Positions 33,219 through 41,785 of a stretch of 64,000 bases of DNA are shown here, piece by piece. Both the position numbers and the translations under genes were made by a program. Source of the stretch: Flavobacterium anhuiense (GTDB lineage: Bacteria; Bacteroidota; Bacteroidia; Flavobacteriales; Flavobacteriaceae); NCBI RefSeq assembly GCF_900101855.1, contig NZ_FMVC01000011.1:1-64000 (forward strand). Direction: 5' to 3'. The notes beneath the pieces are model-generated. The model was not told where the DNA came from and did no database searches. It saw nothing but the letters and a program-made list of their open reading frames with translations. How positions within the stretch are numbered: position 1 is the first letter of the stretch; the number at the start of each line of letters is the position of its first letter.

Positions 33219-33250
33219 TAAGATACTGAAATTCCAAAAGACCAAAAATC

Positions 33251-34216
33251 ATGAGCAAGAAACTAGGATTAATCGTACCTCACGACTATAAATTACTGAG
33301 CATTGCTGCAATATTAGAAGTATTCGAAACCACAAATAAACTTACGTCTGGAGATGAAAAGCCATTTGATATTATGATTTTTCAATCGAAAGAACAAAAC
33401 GATCAAGGAAATGTATTTGGATATAAAAGCAATGCCATTGAAACTTCGGATAGTATTCTAGACTTAATTTTAATTCCCGCTTTTACTACCGACAATATGA
33501 GCGAAATGATCAAGAAGAATAAAAGTTTTATTCCGTGGTTGCAAAAACAGCACAAGGCAGGAGCTGAATTAGCGAGTTTTTGTACTGGAGCTTTTTTGTT
33601 TGCTGCTTCTGGTTTACTAAATGAAAAATTGGCCACAACACATGTTGATGCTTGCAGCGCTTTTACAAAAGCTTTTCCGATGGTAAAACTAAAACCTGAA
33701 GAAACGCTAACTGCAGACGGAAGTTTATACACCAGCGGAGGATCAACTTCAACTTTTCACTTGCTGATTCTTTTGGTTCAGAAATTCTGTGGCAACGAAA
33801 TGGCAGTCAAAATCGCCAAAATATTTTCTATCGATTTGAACAGATACAAACAAAGCTATTTCAGTACTTTTAGACCCAATCATTTACATAATGATTCTTT
33901 AGTAGCTATGCTACAGCAAAAAATTGAAAGTCAGTACCATTCCATCGAAAAACTGGAAGAAATCACGAAAGATATTCCGACAAGTGCTCGAAACATGACA
34001 CGCCGTTTCAAACAAGTGACAGGAATTCCGCCAATTGAATATTTACAGAATATTAGAGTCGAAAGTTCGAAGAAATATTTAGAACAAACCCAACTTTCGA
34101 TTTCAGAGATTATTGAAAAAACAGGTTACAACGACCCGAAAGCGTTTAGAAAGGTTTTTTATAAAATGGTCGGCATGAAACCTATTGAATATCGCGAAAA
34201 GTTTAGAGTGCAATAA
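33251..34216 (+). CDS. GlxA-type transcriptional regulator (DJ-1/PfpI plus AraC domains)
   Basis: 321 residues. Residues 1-185 are a DJ-1/PfpI-like domain with the elbow cysteine Cys111 in LASFCTGAFLFAASG. The C-terminal 100 residues are an AraC double helix-turn-helix (TSARNMTRRFKQVTGIPPIEYLQNIRVE, then GYNDPKAFRKVFYKMVGMKPIEYREKF). It is a cytosolic regulator of the FtrA/GlxA group. It is divergent from the VOC/SRPBCC array, making it the likely controller of that array and of itself. The Cys could sense an electrophile (inference). Confidence 0.93.
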   Translation: MSKKLGLIVPHDYKLLSIAAILEVFETTNKLTSGDEKPFDIMIFQSKEQNDQGNVFGYKSNAIETSDSILDLILIPAFTTDNMSEMIKKNKSFIPWLQKQHKAGAELASFCTGAFLFAASGLLNEKLATTHVDACSAFTKAFPMVKLKPEETLTADGSLYTSGGSTSTFHLLILLVQKFCGNEMAVKIAKIFSIDLNRYKQSYFSTFRPNHLHNDSLVAMLQQKIESQYHSIEKLEEITKDIPTSARNMTRRFKQVTGIPPIEYLQNIRVESSKKYLEQTQLSISEIIEKTGYNDPKAFRKVFYKMVGMKPIEYREKFRVQ

Positions 34217-34249
34217 TAAAAAAACCTGCTCAAATAAATGAGCAGGTTC
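34217..34249. terminator. Bidirectional terminator between regulator and clpX
   Basis: AACCTGCTCA pairs perfectly with TGAGCAGGTT across AATAAA. An A-run precedes it, giving the U-tract for clpX. Confidence 0.82.
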
Positions 34250-34282
34250 TATAATTGAACTTTGTCAAAGTTATTTTTTACT

Positions 34283-35515
34283 TTAAGAAGCAATTTCCAT
34301 ACGCTTCAATAAGTTTTTGCTTAGCGTATGTTCTGCATATTCTTTGTCGATTGTCAAACTTATATCATCTGATGTTGGCAGTTCGTACATGGCATCTGTC
34401 AAGATAGCTTCACATAATGAACGCAATCCACGAGCTCCTAGTTTATACTCTAAAGCTTTATCTACAATAAAATCTAAAGCCTCGTCTGTAATCGTAAATT
34501 CAACATCATCCATTAAGAATAATTTCTGATATTGTTTGATCAATGCATTTTTAGGTTGTGTTAAAATCGCACGAAGCGTTGCTTTATCCAAAGGATCCAT
34601 GTGCGTTAAAACTGGCAAACGTCCAATAATCTCAGGAATCAAACCAAAGTCTTTGATATCTTTTGGTATGATGTATTGCAATAAATTATCTTTATCAATA
34701 TTGTCAGTGTTTTTAGAAGTAGAGTAACCAACTGCCTGACGGTTTAAACGTTTTGAAATAATACGTTCTACTCCATCAAAAGCACCACCAGCAATAAATA
34801 AGATGTTTTGAGTATTTACCTCAACGAATTTTTGGTCTGGGTGTTTACGTCCACCCTTTGGCGGTACGTTTACGACTGTTCCTTCCAATAACTTCAATAA
34901 TGCCTGTTGAACACCTTCTCCAGAAACGTCACGCGTTATTGAAGGGTTATCACTTTTACGAGCGATTTTATCGATCTCATCAATAAATACGATTCCTCTT
35001 TCTGCTTTTGCTACGTCATAATCTGCGGCTTGAAGCAAACGAGTCAAAATACTTTCAACGTCTTCCCCAACATAACCCGCTTCTGTCAATACTGTAGCAT
35101 CAACAATTGCTAAAGGAACGTCTAACATTTTAGCAATAGTTTTTGCCACTAATGTTTTTCCCGTTCCTGTCTGACCAACCATAATGATGTTGCTTTTTTC
35201 AATCTCAACCTCATCGTCCAATTGCTGTTGCATTAAACGTTTGTAGTGATTGTAAACCGCAACCGACATTACTTTTTTAGTCTGATCTTGACCAATAACA
35301 TATTGATCTAGGAAAGCTCTAATTTCTTTTGGTTTCTTCAAAATCAAGTCCCCAACTAGTTTCGCGCTTCCGCTAGATTTTAATTCTTCTAAAACAATTC
35401 CGTGTGCCTGCTCAATACACTTATCACAAATATGTGCATTGATACCAGCTATTAATAAATTAGTTTCTGGCTTCTTTCTTCCACAAAACGAACATTCTAA
35501 TACTACTTTTGCCAT
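34283..35515 (-). CDS. clpX: ATP-dependent Clp protease ATP-binding subunit ClpX
   Basis: 410 residues from the ATG of MAKVVLECSFCGRKK, the usual ClpX N-terminus. An 8-codon upstream extension is open but atypical. A C4 zinc finger (CSFC and CDKC) is followed by the AAA+ domain with Walker A GQTGTGKT, Walker B GIVFIDEIDK, the pore loop YVGEDVE and sensor 2 GARGLRS. It unfolds substrates for ClpP. It is third in the order tig-clpP-clpX, but each gap is over 160 bp and contains repeats. Confidence 0.97.
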   Translation of the reverse strand: MAKVVLECSFCGRKKPETNLLIAGINAHICDKCIEQAHGIVLEELKSSGSAKLVGDLILKKPKEIRAFLDQYVIGQDQTKKVMSVAVYNHYKRLMQQQLDDEVEIEKSNIIMVGQTGTGKTLVAKTIAKMLDVPLAIVDATVLTEAGYVGEDVESILTRLLQAADYDVAKAERGIVFIDEIDKIARKSDNPSITRDVSGEGVQQALLKLLEGTVVNVPPKGGRKHPDQKFVEVNTQNILFIAGGAFDGVERIISKRLNRQAVGYSTSKNTDNIDKDNLLQYIIPKDIKDFGLIPEIIGRLPVLTHMDPLDKATLRAILTQPKNALIKQYQKLFLMDDVEFTITDEALDFIVDKALEYKLGARGLRSLCEAILTDAMYELPTSDDISLTIDKEYAEHTLSKNLLKRMEIAS

Positions 35516-35524
35516 TCTATTTAA

Positions 35525-35603
35525 GTTACTAAGCTGCAAAGATACTAAGTTTCTAAGCTTTTTGATTTAATTAAAACTTAAAAACTTAATTCTTTGCAGC
35601 TTA
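35525..35603. repeat. 8-nt-period tract with 13-bp perfect inverted repeat
   Basis: 8-mers GTTACTAA, GCTGCAAA, GATACTAA, GTTTCTAA occupy 35525-35556. TAAGCTGCAAAGA (35530-35542) is the exact reverse complement of 35591-35603. It lies in the clpP-clpX gap, just before the clpX start. Confidence 0.85.
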
Positions 35604-35707
35604 ATATTTATTTTTTTATTTCAAGTTTCAGGTTCCAAGCTTCATGTTGGTTTGTGTTATACACCAAATTTGAACTTGAATCCTTAAACAATTTAAAGCT
35701 TAAAAAA

Positions 35708-36382
35708 TTATCCTCTTCTTAATACTTCGTCGATCATTCCGTATTCTTTTGCTTCGTCTGCTTTCATCCAGTAATCACGTTCACTGTCTTTGTGAACTCT
35801 TTCGAAAGTCTGACCAGAATGATGAGAAATAATATTGTAAAGCTCATCTTTTAATTTTAACATCTCACGTAAATTGATTTCCATATCTGTTGCAACACCT
35901 TGCGCTCCTCCAGACGGCTGGTGAATCATAACTCTTGAGTGAGGCAATGCAGAACGTTTTCCTGCAGCTCCAGCACATAATAAAACTGCCCCCATAGAAG
36001 CTGCCATTCCTGTACAAATTGTCGCGACATCAGGCTTGATGTATTGCATAGTATCGTAAATTCCTAAACCTGCGTAAACACTTCCTCCTGGAGAGTTTAA
36101 ATAAATTTGAATATCTTTTGAAGCGTCAGCGCTTTCTAAAAATAACAACTGAGCCTGAACGATATTAGCAATCTGATCGTCAATACCAGTTCCTAAAAAG
36201 ATAATTCTATCCATCATTAATCTTGAGAAAACGTCTAATTGAGAAATATTCAGCTGACGCTCTTCTATAATATATGGAGTCATGTTGGTTGGAGTCATTG
36301 CCGCTACGATTTTATCGTAATACATTGCGTTTACCCCTTGGTGCTTTGTAGCAAATTTTTTGAATTCTTTACCGTAGTTCAT
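35708..36382 (-). CDS. clpP: ATP-dependent Clp protease proteolytic subunit
   Basis: 224 residues. The catalytic triad is Ser129 in GMAASMGAV, His154 in HQPSGGAQG, and an Asp in KDSERDYWMKADEAKEYG. The N-terminal 40 residues form the propeptide and axial-loop region. ClpP makes the tetradecameric peptidase chamber fed by ClpX. The start is the first ATG (MNYGKEFKKFATKHQG); MTPTNMTPYIIEE inside could be an alternative or the mature end. Confidence 0.97.
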   Translation of the reverse strand: MNYGKEFKKFATKHQGVNAMYYDKIVAAMTPTNMTPYIIEERQLNISQLDVFSRLMMDRIIFLGTGIDDQIANIVQAQLLFLESADASKDIQIYLNSPGGSVYAGLGIYDTMQYIKPDVATICTGMAASMGAVLLCAGAAGKRSALPHSRVMIHQPSGGAQGVATDMEINLREMLKLKDELYNIISHHSGQTFERVHKDSERDYWMKADEAKEYGMIDEVLRRG

Positions 36383-36712
36383 ATTTTTAGTTTAAAGTTG
36401 AAAAGTCTAAAGTCAGAAAATGACTAAAACGAATTAAACAAAGTTCATACCTTTTTATGAAGGATGCCAATTTGTCTTCTTTTTTTAAGATGCTAAGATT
36501 CTAAGGCGCTAAGGTTCTAAGTTTTTTTTTTGCTAAGGAACATTTACCAACTTGAAATCTGAAACAAAAAAAGAACGTCAACAGAATAAAAATTCCATTG
36601 ACGTTCAAATATAATTATTTTTATCTTTCAGTTTCTGTAATAAAATCTTAATTTTTAAAAAGTATACTTCCTAACTTTCGACTTTAAAACTTTTGACTTT
36701 TCAGACTTAGAT
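36383..36712. other. 330-bp gene-free region between tig and clpP
   Basis: It holds a degenerate 8-nt-period tract (36489-36520: GATGCTAA, GATTCTAA, GGCGCTAA, GGTTCTAA), a terminator for tig at 36564-36606, and AAGTTnAAAAGTCTAAAGT-like low-complexity sequence. No open frame of note. A separate promoter for clpP must lie here, but I cannot pick a clear TAnnTTTG box. Confidence 0.65.
36564..36606 (-). terminator. Terminator after tig
   Basis: GAACGTCAA (36573-36581) pairs with TTGACGTTC (36598-36606). The A-run at 36566-36572 gives the U-tract on the minus strand. Confidence 0.82.
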
Positions 36713-38035
36713 TTATTCACCATAAGAAGCTGCGATAAATTCTTCGTAAGTAACCTCTTTAGTAGTTGGGTTAGCTTTTTCTTTGAAGATTTCCAACATC
36801 TTAGATGCTACAACTTGCTCAGAAAGTCTTTTCACTTCGTCTTGGTTAGATAAAACTCTAGCTACGATTCCTTGAACTTCTTCGTCAGTTGGGTTTGTTT
36901 GACCAAATTGAGCCATTTGCTGTCTGATTGCGTTTGATGTAAACTCTTTCAAATCTTCAAATGTAATTTGGATATTGCTTTGAGCTAAAGCTTTTCCTTC
37001 AATTAATTGGAAACGTAAACCTTTTTCAGATCTTGCGTATTCTACCTCAGCTTCTTCTGGAGTTAATTTCTTCTCTCCAACAGTTTGCAACCATTTTTTC
37101 AAGAATTCAGCTGGTAAATCGAATTTTGTGTTTTCGATTAAGAAATCCTGAACATCTAATAATAATTTTTGTTCTGCTTGCTGCGCGAATTGTGCTTCAG
37201 CATCTTCTTTAATTTTAGCTTTTAAATCTTCTAAAGAAGCTACTTTTCCTTCTCCAAAAAGTTTGTCAAATAATTCTTGGTTCAATTCAGCTGGCTCAGA
37301 ACCGTTGATAGCTTCGATTGCGAAGTTTACCTCAACATCTAAACCGTGAACTCCTTCGTGACCTACTTTTAAGTAGTCCATTAATTGGTGATCGTCATCA
37401 AATAAACCTTTTGTGCTTACTGTAACAACATCTCCAACTTTTTTACCTATGAATTGTTTTTGAGCTTTTTTGCTGAATGTATCAACAGAAATTGTAGTAG
37501 TATTGTTGATTCCGTTTGCTTCGCTTGAGAAAGCTCCAGTTAAGTCAGATTTTGCATCAGATACTTCTTGTGGAACTGCTTTTCCAAATTGTTTTTGGAT
37601 ACGCTCAACTTGTCCGTCGATTAATTTATCGTCAGCAGTAACAACGTATTTTACGATATTATTTTTAGCTTCCAAATCAATTTCGAAGTTTGGCACTAAA
37701 CCAATTTCGTACTCGAAAGTTAATTCTTCTGCATCCCAGTTAAAATCTTCGTTTACTTTTGGAAGCGGAGTTCCTAAAAGATTTAATCTTTCAGATTGAA
37801 TATAACGCTCTAAAGCCAAATCAACTACTTTTTTGATCTCTTCTTGCTTAATAGCTTTTCCGTATTGTTTTTCAACAAGATCTTTAGGAACTTGTCCTTT
37901 TCTAAATCCTTTTACTTGCGCTAAAGGCATTTTTTCGTTGATTCTTTTTGCTACTTGACCTTTATAATCCATATGAACAACGTTCATAACAATCGTCTCG
38001 TTTACAGCGTCTATTGCTACTCTTTTAATATCCAT
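36713..38035 (-). CDS. tig: Trigger factor
   Basis: 440 residues. The ribosome-docking signature GFRKGQVP lies near residue 43 of the N-terminal domain. An FKBP-like middle region (about 150-245) and the helical C-terminal chaperone arms (FLIENTKFDLPAEFLKKWLQ onward) follow. It binds nascent chains at the ribosome exit. The middle domain is divergent from enterobacterial FKBP, as is common in Bacteroidota. The promoter box lies within a palindrome upstream. The gene precedes clpP and clpX. Confidence 0.95.
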   Translation of the reverse strand: MDIKRVAIDAVNETIVMNVVHMDYKGQVAKRINEKMPLAQVKGFRKGQVPKDLVEKQYGKAIKQEEIKKVVDLALERYIQSERLNLLGTPLPKVNEDFNWDAEELTFEYEIGLVPNFEIDLEAKNNIVKYVVTADDKLIDGQVERIQKQFGKAVPQEVSDAKSDLTGAFSSEANGINNTTTISVDTFSKKAQKQFIGKKVGDVVTVSTKGLFDDDHQLMDYLKVGHEGVHGLDVEVNFAIEAINGSEPAELNQELFDKLFGEGKVASLEDLKAKIKEDAEAQFAQQAEQKLLLDVQDFLIENTKFDLPAEFLKKWLQTVGEKKLTPEEAEVEYARSEKGLRFQLIEGKALAQSNIQITFEDLKEFTSNAIRQQMAQFGQTNPTDEEVQGIVARVLSNQDEVKRLSEQVVASKMLEIFKEKANPTTKEVTYEEFIAASYGE

Positions 38036-38061
38036 CTTCTTCTTTAATTTACGTAATAAAA

Positions 38062-38100
38062 TTGGGTTGCAAAATTATAAAATTTTTGCAACCCAACCAA
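38062..38100 (-). promoter_or_regulatory. tig promoter embedded in a 13-bp palindromic hairpin
   Basis: 38062-38074 and 38084-38096 pair perfectly (TTGGGTTGCAAAA arms, 9-nt centre). On the minus strand TTG (38100-38098), 20 nt, TAATTTTG (38077-38070) fits a promoter whose -7 box overlaps the 3' arm. The hairpin is followed by TTTTATT, so it may also terminate the upstream gene. Confidence 0.6.
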
Positions 38101-38149
38101 GTTTTTAATCTATTGTATTTGAAGCAGTTTTAATCTGCTCGATTTGTTT

Positions 38150-38494
38150 TTATTTATCGTCTCCCAATATTTTATAAGTAAGGGATTGGAGTATAGACAA
38201 AATAATACTGAATATTAATGCTGTCCAAAATGAATTTACTGCAAAACCGCCTACAATATTAGTGCACAGCAAAATAATTACCGCGTTGATCACCAGTAAA
38301 AACAAGCCTAATGTGACCAATGTAACTGGCAAAGTTAAAATCACTAAAATTGGTTTTATAAAAACATTCAGTAATCCTAAAACTACTGCAACAATTAGAG
38401 CTGTACCAAAACTAGCCACATGCACTCCAGTCAAAATATTAGACAACAACAAAACTAAAGCAGCAGTAACAAGGAGTCTAAGTAATAATTTCAT
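38150..38494 (-). CDS. Small four-helix membrane protein (phage-holin-family/DUF360 type)
   Basis: 114 residues with four hydrophobic helices (about 3-23, 28-48, 53-77, 86-108). Short loops contain the GLLNVFIKPILVILTLP and GLFLLVINA motifs of the family PF04020. Despite the database name, no phage genes are nearby and the family is widespread in chromosomes. Function is unknown. It is probably monocistronic. Confidence 0.88.
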   Translation of the reverse strand: MKLLLRLLVTAALVLLLSNILTGVHVASFGTALIVAVVLGLLNVFIKPILVILTLPVTLVTLGLFLLVINAVIILLCTNIVGGFAVNSFWTALIFSIILSILQSLTYKILGDDK

Positions 38495-38547
38495 GGTTCT
38501 TGAGGTTTAAAATTTATTTAAAAGTAATAAAATTTCATCAAAAAGGA

Positions 38548-39312
38548 CTACTCTTTTAAAAACGTAGTGGTCAATTCGAAAAACAGCTGCGGATTTTCAG
38601 CATGAAGCCAATGCCCAGCATTTGGAATCGTTTCTAATTTTAAATTCGGAAAATGCTTTCGGATTCCGTCAATATCCTGATCTTGAATATAGCCCGAATT
38701 TCCTCCTCTAATAAATAATGTCGGATTATTAAAAACCAAATAATCTGCCAAAGGCTTCCCAATAGCATCTAAATTATTATTGAAAGCCTCTAAATTAAAT
38801 CGGAAAGCCAATTGCCCAGGTTCTTTCCAATATAAATTCTTTAGCAAAAACTGGCGTGTTCCGAAATCTGTTACATATTGTGATAAAATTGCCTCCACAT
38901 CATTTCGGCTTGGTTTTACCGAAAAATCAACAGCATTTAATCCTGCCAAAATATCTTGGTGATGCTGTTTGTAGAATCTCGGACCAATATCTGCCACAAT
39001 CAATTTGTCTACAATTTCAGGATGAGTCGTTGCAAAAAGCATCGCTACTTTTCCTCCCATTGAATGGCCTAGGATATCGATTCGTGTTAGATTATTTGCC
39101 TGACAGTATTCATAAACATCCTGAACCATCGCCTCGTAACTCCATTCCTCCGAATGAAAACTGCGGCCGTGGTTTCTTAAATCTAAAATATGAACTTGAA
39201 ATCCGGCTTCTACATATTGTCCCGCAAGAGTTTTCCAGTTATCAGACATTCCCAGAAAGCCATGCATGATGATAAATGGTTTTCCTTCGCCTTCTATTTT
39301 TGAGTATAACAT
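38548..39312 (-). CDS. Alpha/beta hydrolase (YbfF-like esterase)
   Basis: 254 residues, no signal peptide. The oxyanion region is IIMHGFLGMSDNW, the nucleophile Ser84 lies in LGHSMGGKVA, and the late His is in IPNAGHWLHAENP. The RNHGRS stretch is typical of YbfF/epoxide-hydrolase-like esterases. It is cytosolic and acts on an unknown ester or acyl-CoA. It lies 53 bp upstream of the membrane-protein gene on the same strand. Confidence 0.93.
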   Translation of the reverse strand: MLYSKIEGEGKPFIIMHGFLGMSDNWKTLAGQYVEAGFQVHILDLRNHGRSFHSEEWSYEAMVQDVYEYCQANNLTRIDILGHSMGGKVAMLFATTHPEIVDKLIVADIGPRFYKQHHQDILAGLNAVDFSVKPSRNDVEAILSQYVTDFGTRQFLLKNLYWKEPGQLAFRFNLEAFNNNLDAIGKPLADYLVFNNPTLFIRGGNSGYIQDQDIDGIRKHFPNLKLETIPNAGHWLHAENPQLFFELTTTFLKE

Positions 39313-39521
39313 TTGTATTTGTATTAATATCTTTTACAAAGGTAGAAAAGTTGAGCAAAAAAGATTCAAAAACACCACCACAACATATTGTAAGATATTT
39401 AACACAAAAATATTTTGCATTTTACGGTTTTACGTAAGGAAATTCGTTTTAAAGTATCTATCTTCGCGCCAAAATCAAGGCTTAAAAATTTTGATTTAAT
39501 AACTAATTTAAACACCTAATC

Positions 39522-40877
39522 ATGATTAAAAAATTCATTTTGTTATCATTAGTTGCTTCTCAACTTATGGTTTCATGTTCAAATGACGACAGCCCGACAA
39601 CAGATCCAACTAAAGAACTAACTCTTGAAGAGCAAATTGCTAACTTAGTAAAACAGCCTTACTCGAAACTAACTCCAACTGAGCAAAAAGCAAAACTAGA
39701 GATTGAAGCTAATGACATGTTGGTCCAATTAGACAAATCTAAATCTTCTAGCGCTATTGAAGCAATAGAAAATTTAAGCCGTCTACTTGGTGTAAGCAGC
39801 ATCGATATTTTTGATGGAAAAAATGACAATGAAGTTGAAGATATTTTAAATGTATCTGGTGTTTACGGCGTATATACTTGGGACAATGCTGGGAAAAAAT
39901 GGGTTAAAACTGCTTCAACAACTGAATTAAAATTTGTTTTCCCTGCAAAAGAATCTCAAACAGCAAATAACGCAATTTTTTCTTCAAAAAGCACTTCTTC
40001 TGACATTAAAGTAAAATACAATGACAGCTATATTTATGGAGGAAACGGAACTGTAGAAGTAAATGATTATTTCTTCCTTCCTAATACTGCAGATGCTACT
40101 TTAACAATTGACAATAAAGAAGCTGCTGTATTTACTCAAACGGCTAAGTATGCTAACGGAAAAGAAGTTCCTACTGAATTCTCATACAAAATGAGCTTAA
40201 ACGATGGTTATGTTTGGGAAATGAGCGGTACAAAAGCAAGTGCAAACACTTCAAAAGCTACACTTACTTACAATGGAAAGAATTTAATTTCATTTAATGC
40301 TGGAAGTTCTGCTGAAATTGACAAATTAATTGATAACGACGAACTTGTTCAATACAGAGGGAAAGCTAATGGTTTATTCCAATTAATGGACAATTTTGTA
40401 ATTGTTGCTGATATGGATTTAGCTACCGAAGCTGCCGATAAAGAAGCGTTGTACAAAAACAATACCCGTCCAGCTTATTTAGACTATAAAGATCCTAAAA
40501 GTGACTACAAAGCTTATTACACTGCCTTGAACGCATATGAGAAAAAAATCTCTGAAGGAAATGCTGCTAATTTCAACAAAAACATGAAACTGATTTTAGT
40601 TTCTAAAAAAGACGGAACTAAAATTGCTGATATTGTCCAACATTCAGAAAAAGATGGCGAATACACTTTTAACTTGCCAATTTGGGATGCAGAGTTTAAG
40701 TATTGGGATAACTGGAATAGTACTGGAGAGTCTTTTACACGTCCATATCTTTACGAAGCTTATTACTTAAAATTCAATGACAACACTGAAGTTGAAATGA
40801 GCGCTTACTTCTCTAGCGGATTTGAAAAATTACAAACCAAATTTGATGACTTTATTGCCGCTTTTAACAAGCAATAA
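39522..40877 (+). CDS. Large lipoprotein of unknown function
   Basis: 451 residues. A lipoprotein signal ends at Cys19 (SQLMVSC), followed by SNDDSPTTDP, an acidic tether that favours export to the cell surface in Bacteroidota. The mature part begins with a helical stretch (KELTLEEQIANLVKQPYSKLTPTEQKAKLEIEANDML). A beta-rich body follows, with GVYGVYTWDNAGKKWVKT and repeated TLTYNGKNLISFNAG strands. I do not recognise the family. TATCTTCG at 39459-39466, one base off the -7 consensus, is a possible promoter. It is monocistronic and followed by a strong bidirectional terminator. Confidence 0.85.
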   Translation: MIKKFILLSLVASQLMVSCSNDDSPTTDPTKELTLEEQIANLVKQPYSKLTPTEQKAKLEIEANDMLVQLDKSKSSSAIEAIENLSRLLGVSSIDIFDGKNDNEVEDILNVSGVYGVYTWDNAGKKWVKTASTTELKFVFPAKESQTANNAIFSSKSTSSDIKVKYNDSYIYGGNGTVEVNDYFFLPNTADATLTIDNKEAAVFTQTAKYANGKEVPTEFSYKMSLNDGYVWEMSGTKASANTSKATLTYNGKNLISFNAGSSAEIDKLIDNDELVQYRGKANGLFQLMDNFVIVADMDLATEAADKEALYKNNTRPAYLDYKDPKSDYKAYYTALNAYEKKISEGNAANFNKNMKLILVSKKDGTKIADIVQHSEKDGEYTFNLPIWDAEFKYWDNWNSTGESFTRPYLYEAYYLKFNDNTEVEMSAYFSSGFEKLQTKFDDFIAAFNKQ

Positions 40878-40894
40878 TTTTTTAAATACAATTG

Positions 40895-40929
40895 AGAAAA
40901 GCCGATTTGAGTTTTCAAATCGGCTTTTC
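40895..40929. terminator. Bidirectional terminator overlapping DUF4249 stop codon
   Basis: GAAAAGCCGATTTGA and TCAAATCGGCTTTTC are perfect 15-bp arms around GTTT. On the minus strand the right arm encodes the last codons and TGA stop of the DUF4249 gene. Confidence 0.88.
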
Positions 40930-41781
40930 TTTCTTAGGAGGAGTCTTAACAATTAAAGTACTCTGCCCATATCCTGACCAAATTCCTATTCCTCCCTTGA
41001 TATTTGATTTTAAACTAATATTGGCTGGATAGATTGGATTCTGACTATTGACAATTTCATTTTGCCAGCTGTTCCAAAAATCTAAGGATTCTTTTGTTTG
41101 AGTTCTTAGTTTTACGTGAATTAAATCTCCATCAGCAAAATAAGGTGTAAATTTAGTTTTAGGAAACAATATAACTCCTCGATTTATTTGCACTGAAACA
41201 GCTGGATTTTCGAAATTTTTATCATCTAAGTTTCCATAAAATGAGGGAACAAAAATAGGTTCCTCTCCTTCAATTTTAGTTGCAATCTGATAATAATTTT
41301 TCTGATCACTAGGATCATCGAATTTCACAAAGACATATCCCGTCGTATCAGCAGGATTTCTCTTTATATAATCTGCACTTTTTAAAGCAACACTCTTAGG
41401 AATAATTGTGACAGCTTCTATTGTCCTATTTAAATATTCAATTTTTAATGAATATTCTTTTCCCGCTTCTCCTTTTAATGATGAACCAAAATAAACAAAC
41501 GGTGGCACCCTATTTTTATCATTTTTTACCCTCAAAACTTCAGACGTTACACCATCTGAAATTGTAATTTTTGCAGATCTTATGACATGATTTAAAACAT
41601 TTGTCGAATCAATAACATCTGTCACAGGTATACTGGTAGACAACAAAACATTGGCAAAATCGCCTTCTTCAATCCAGCCTTCCACTACTATTTTAGATTC
41701 TAGACTTTTCTCCGTTTTAACATCATCATTAGAACAGCTTACGAAAATTAAAGCTAAAAGAAAGAACAGATACTTTTTCAT
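40915..41781 (-). CDS. DUF4249 lipoprotein
   Basis: 288 residues. The lipoprotein Cys16 is in LIFVSCSNDD. The DUF4249 signature follows: IVVEGWIEEGDFANVLLSTSIPVTD, a VTIPKSVAL strand and ENPAVSVQINRGVILFP. These proteins are paired with TonB-dependent receptors and probably sit on the outer-membrane surface. Here the TonB receptor gene ends 4 bp upstream, so the two form one operon. The substrate is unknown. Confidence 0.92.
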   Translation of the reverse strand: MKKYLFFLLALIFVSCSNDDVKTEKSLESKIVVEGWIEEGDFANVLLSTSIPVTDVIDSTNVLNHVIRSAKITISDGVTSEVLRVKNDKNRVPPFVYFGSSLKGEAGKEYSLKIEYLNRTIEAVTIIPKSVALKSADYIKRNPADTTGYVFVKFDDPSDQKNYYQIATKIEGEEPIFVPSFYGNLDDKNFENPAVSVQINRGVILFPKTKFTPYFADGDLIHVKLRTQTKESLDFWNSWQNEIVNSQNPIYPANISLKSNIKGGIGIWSGYGQSTLIVKTPPKKEKPI

Positions 41782-41785
41782 ATGC

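Noticed and set aside
38150..38494. Prophage hint from the phage-holin-family label
   Set aside because: The family is a common chromosomal membrane protein and no phage structural, lysis or integrase gene is nearby.
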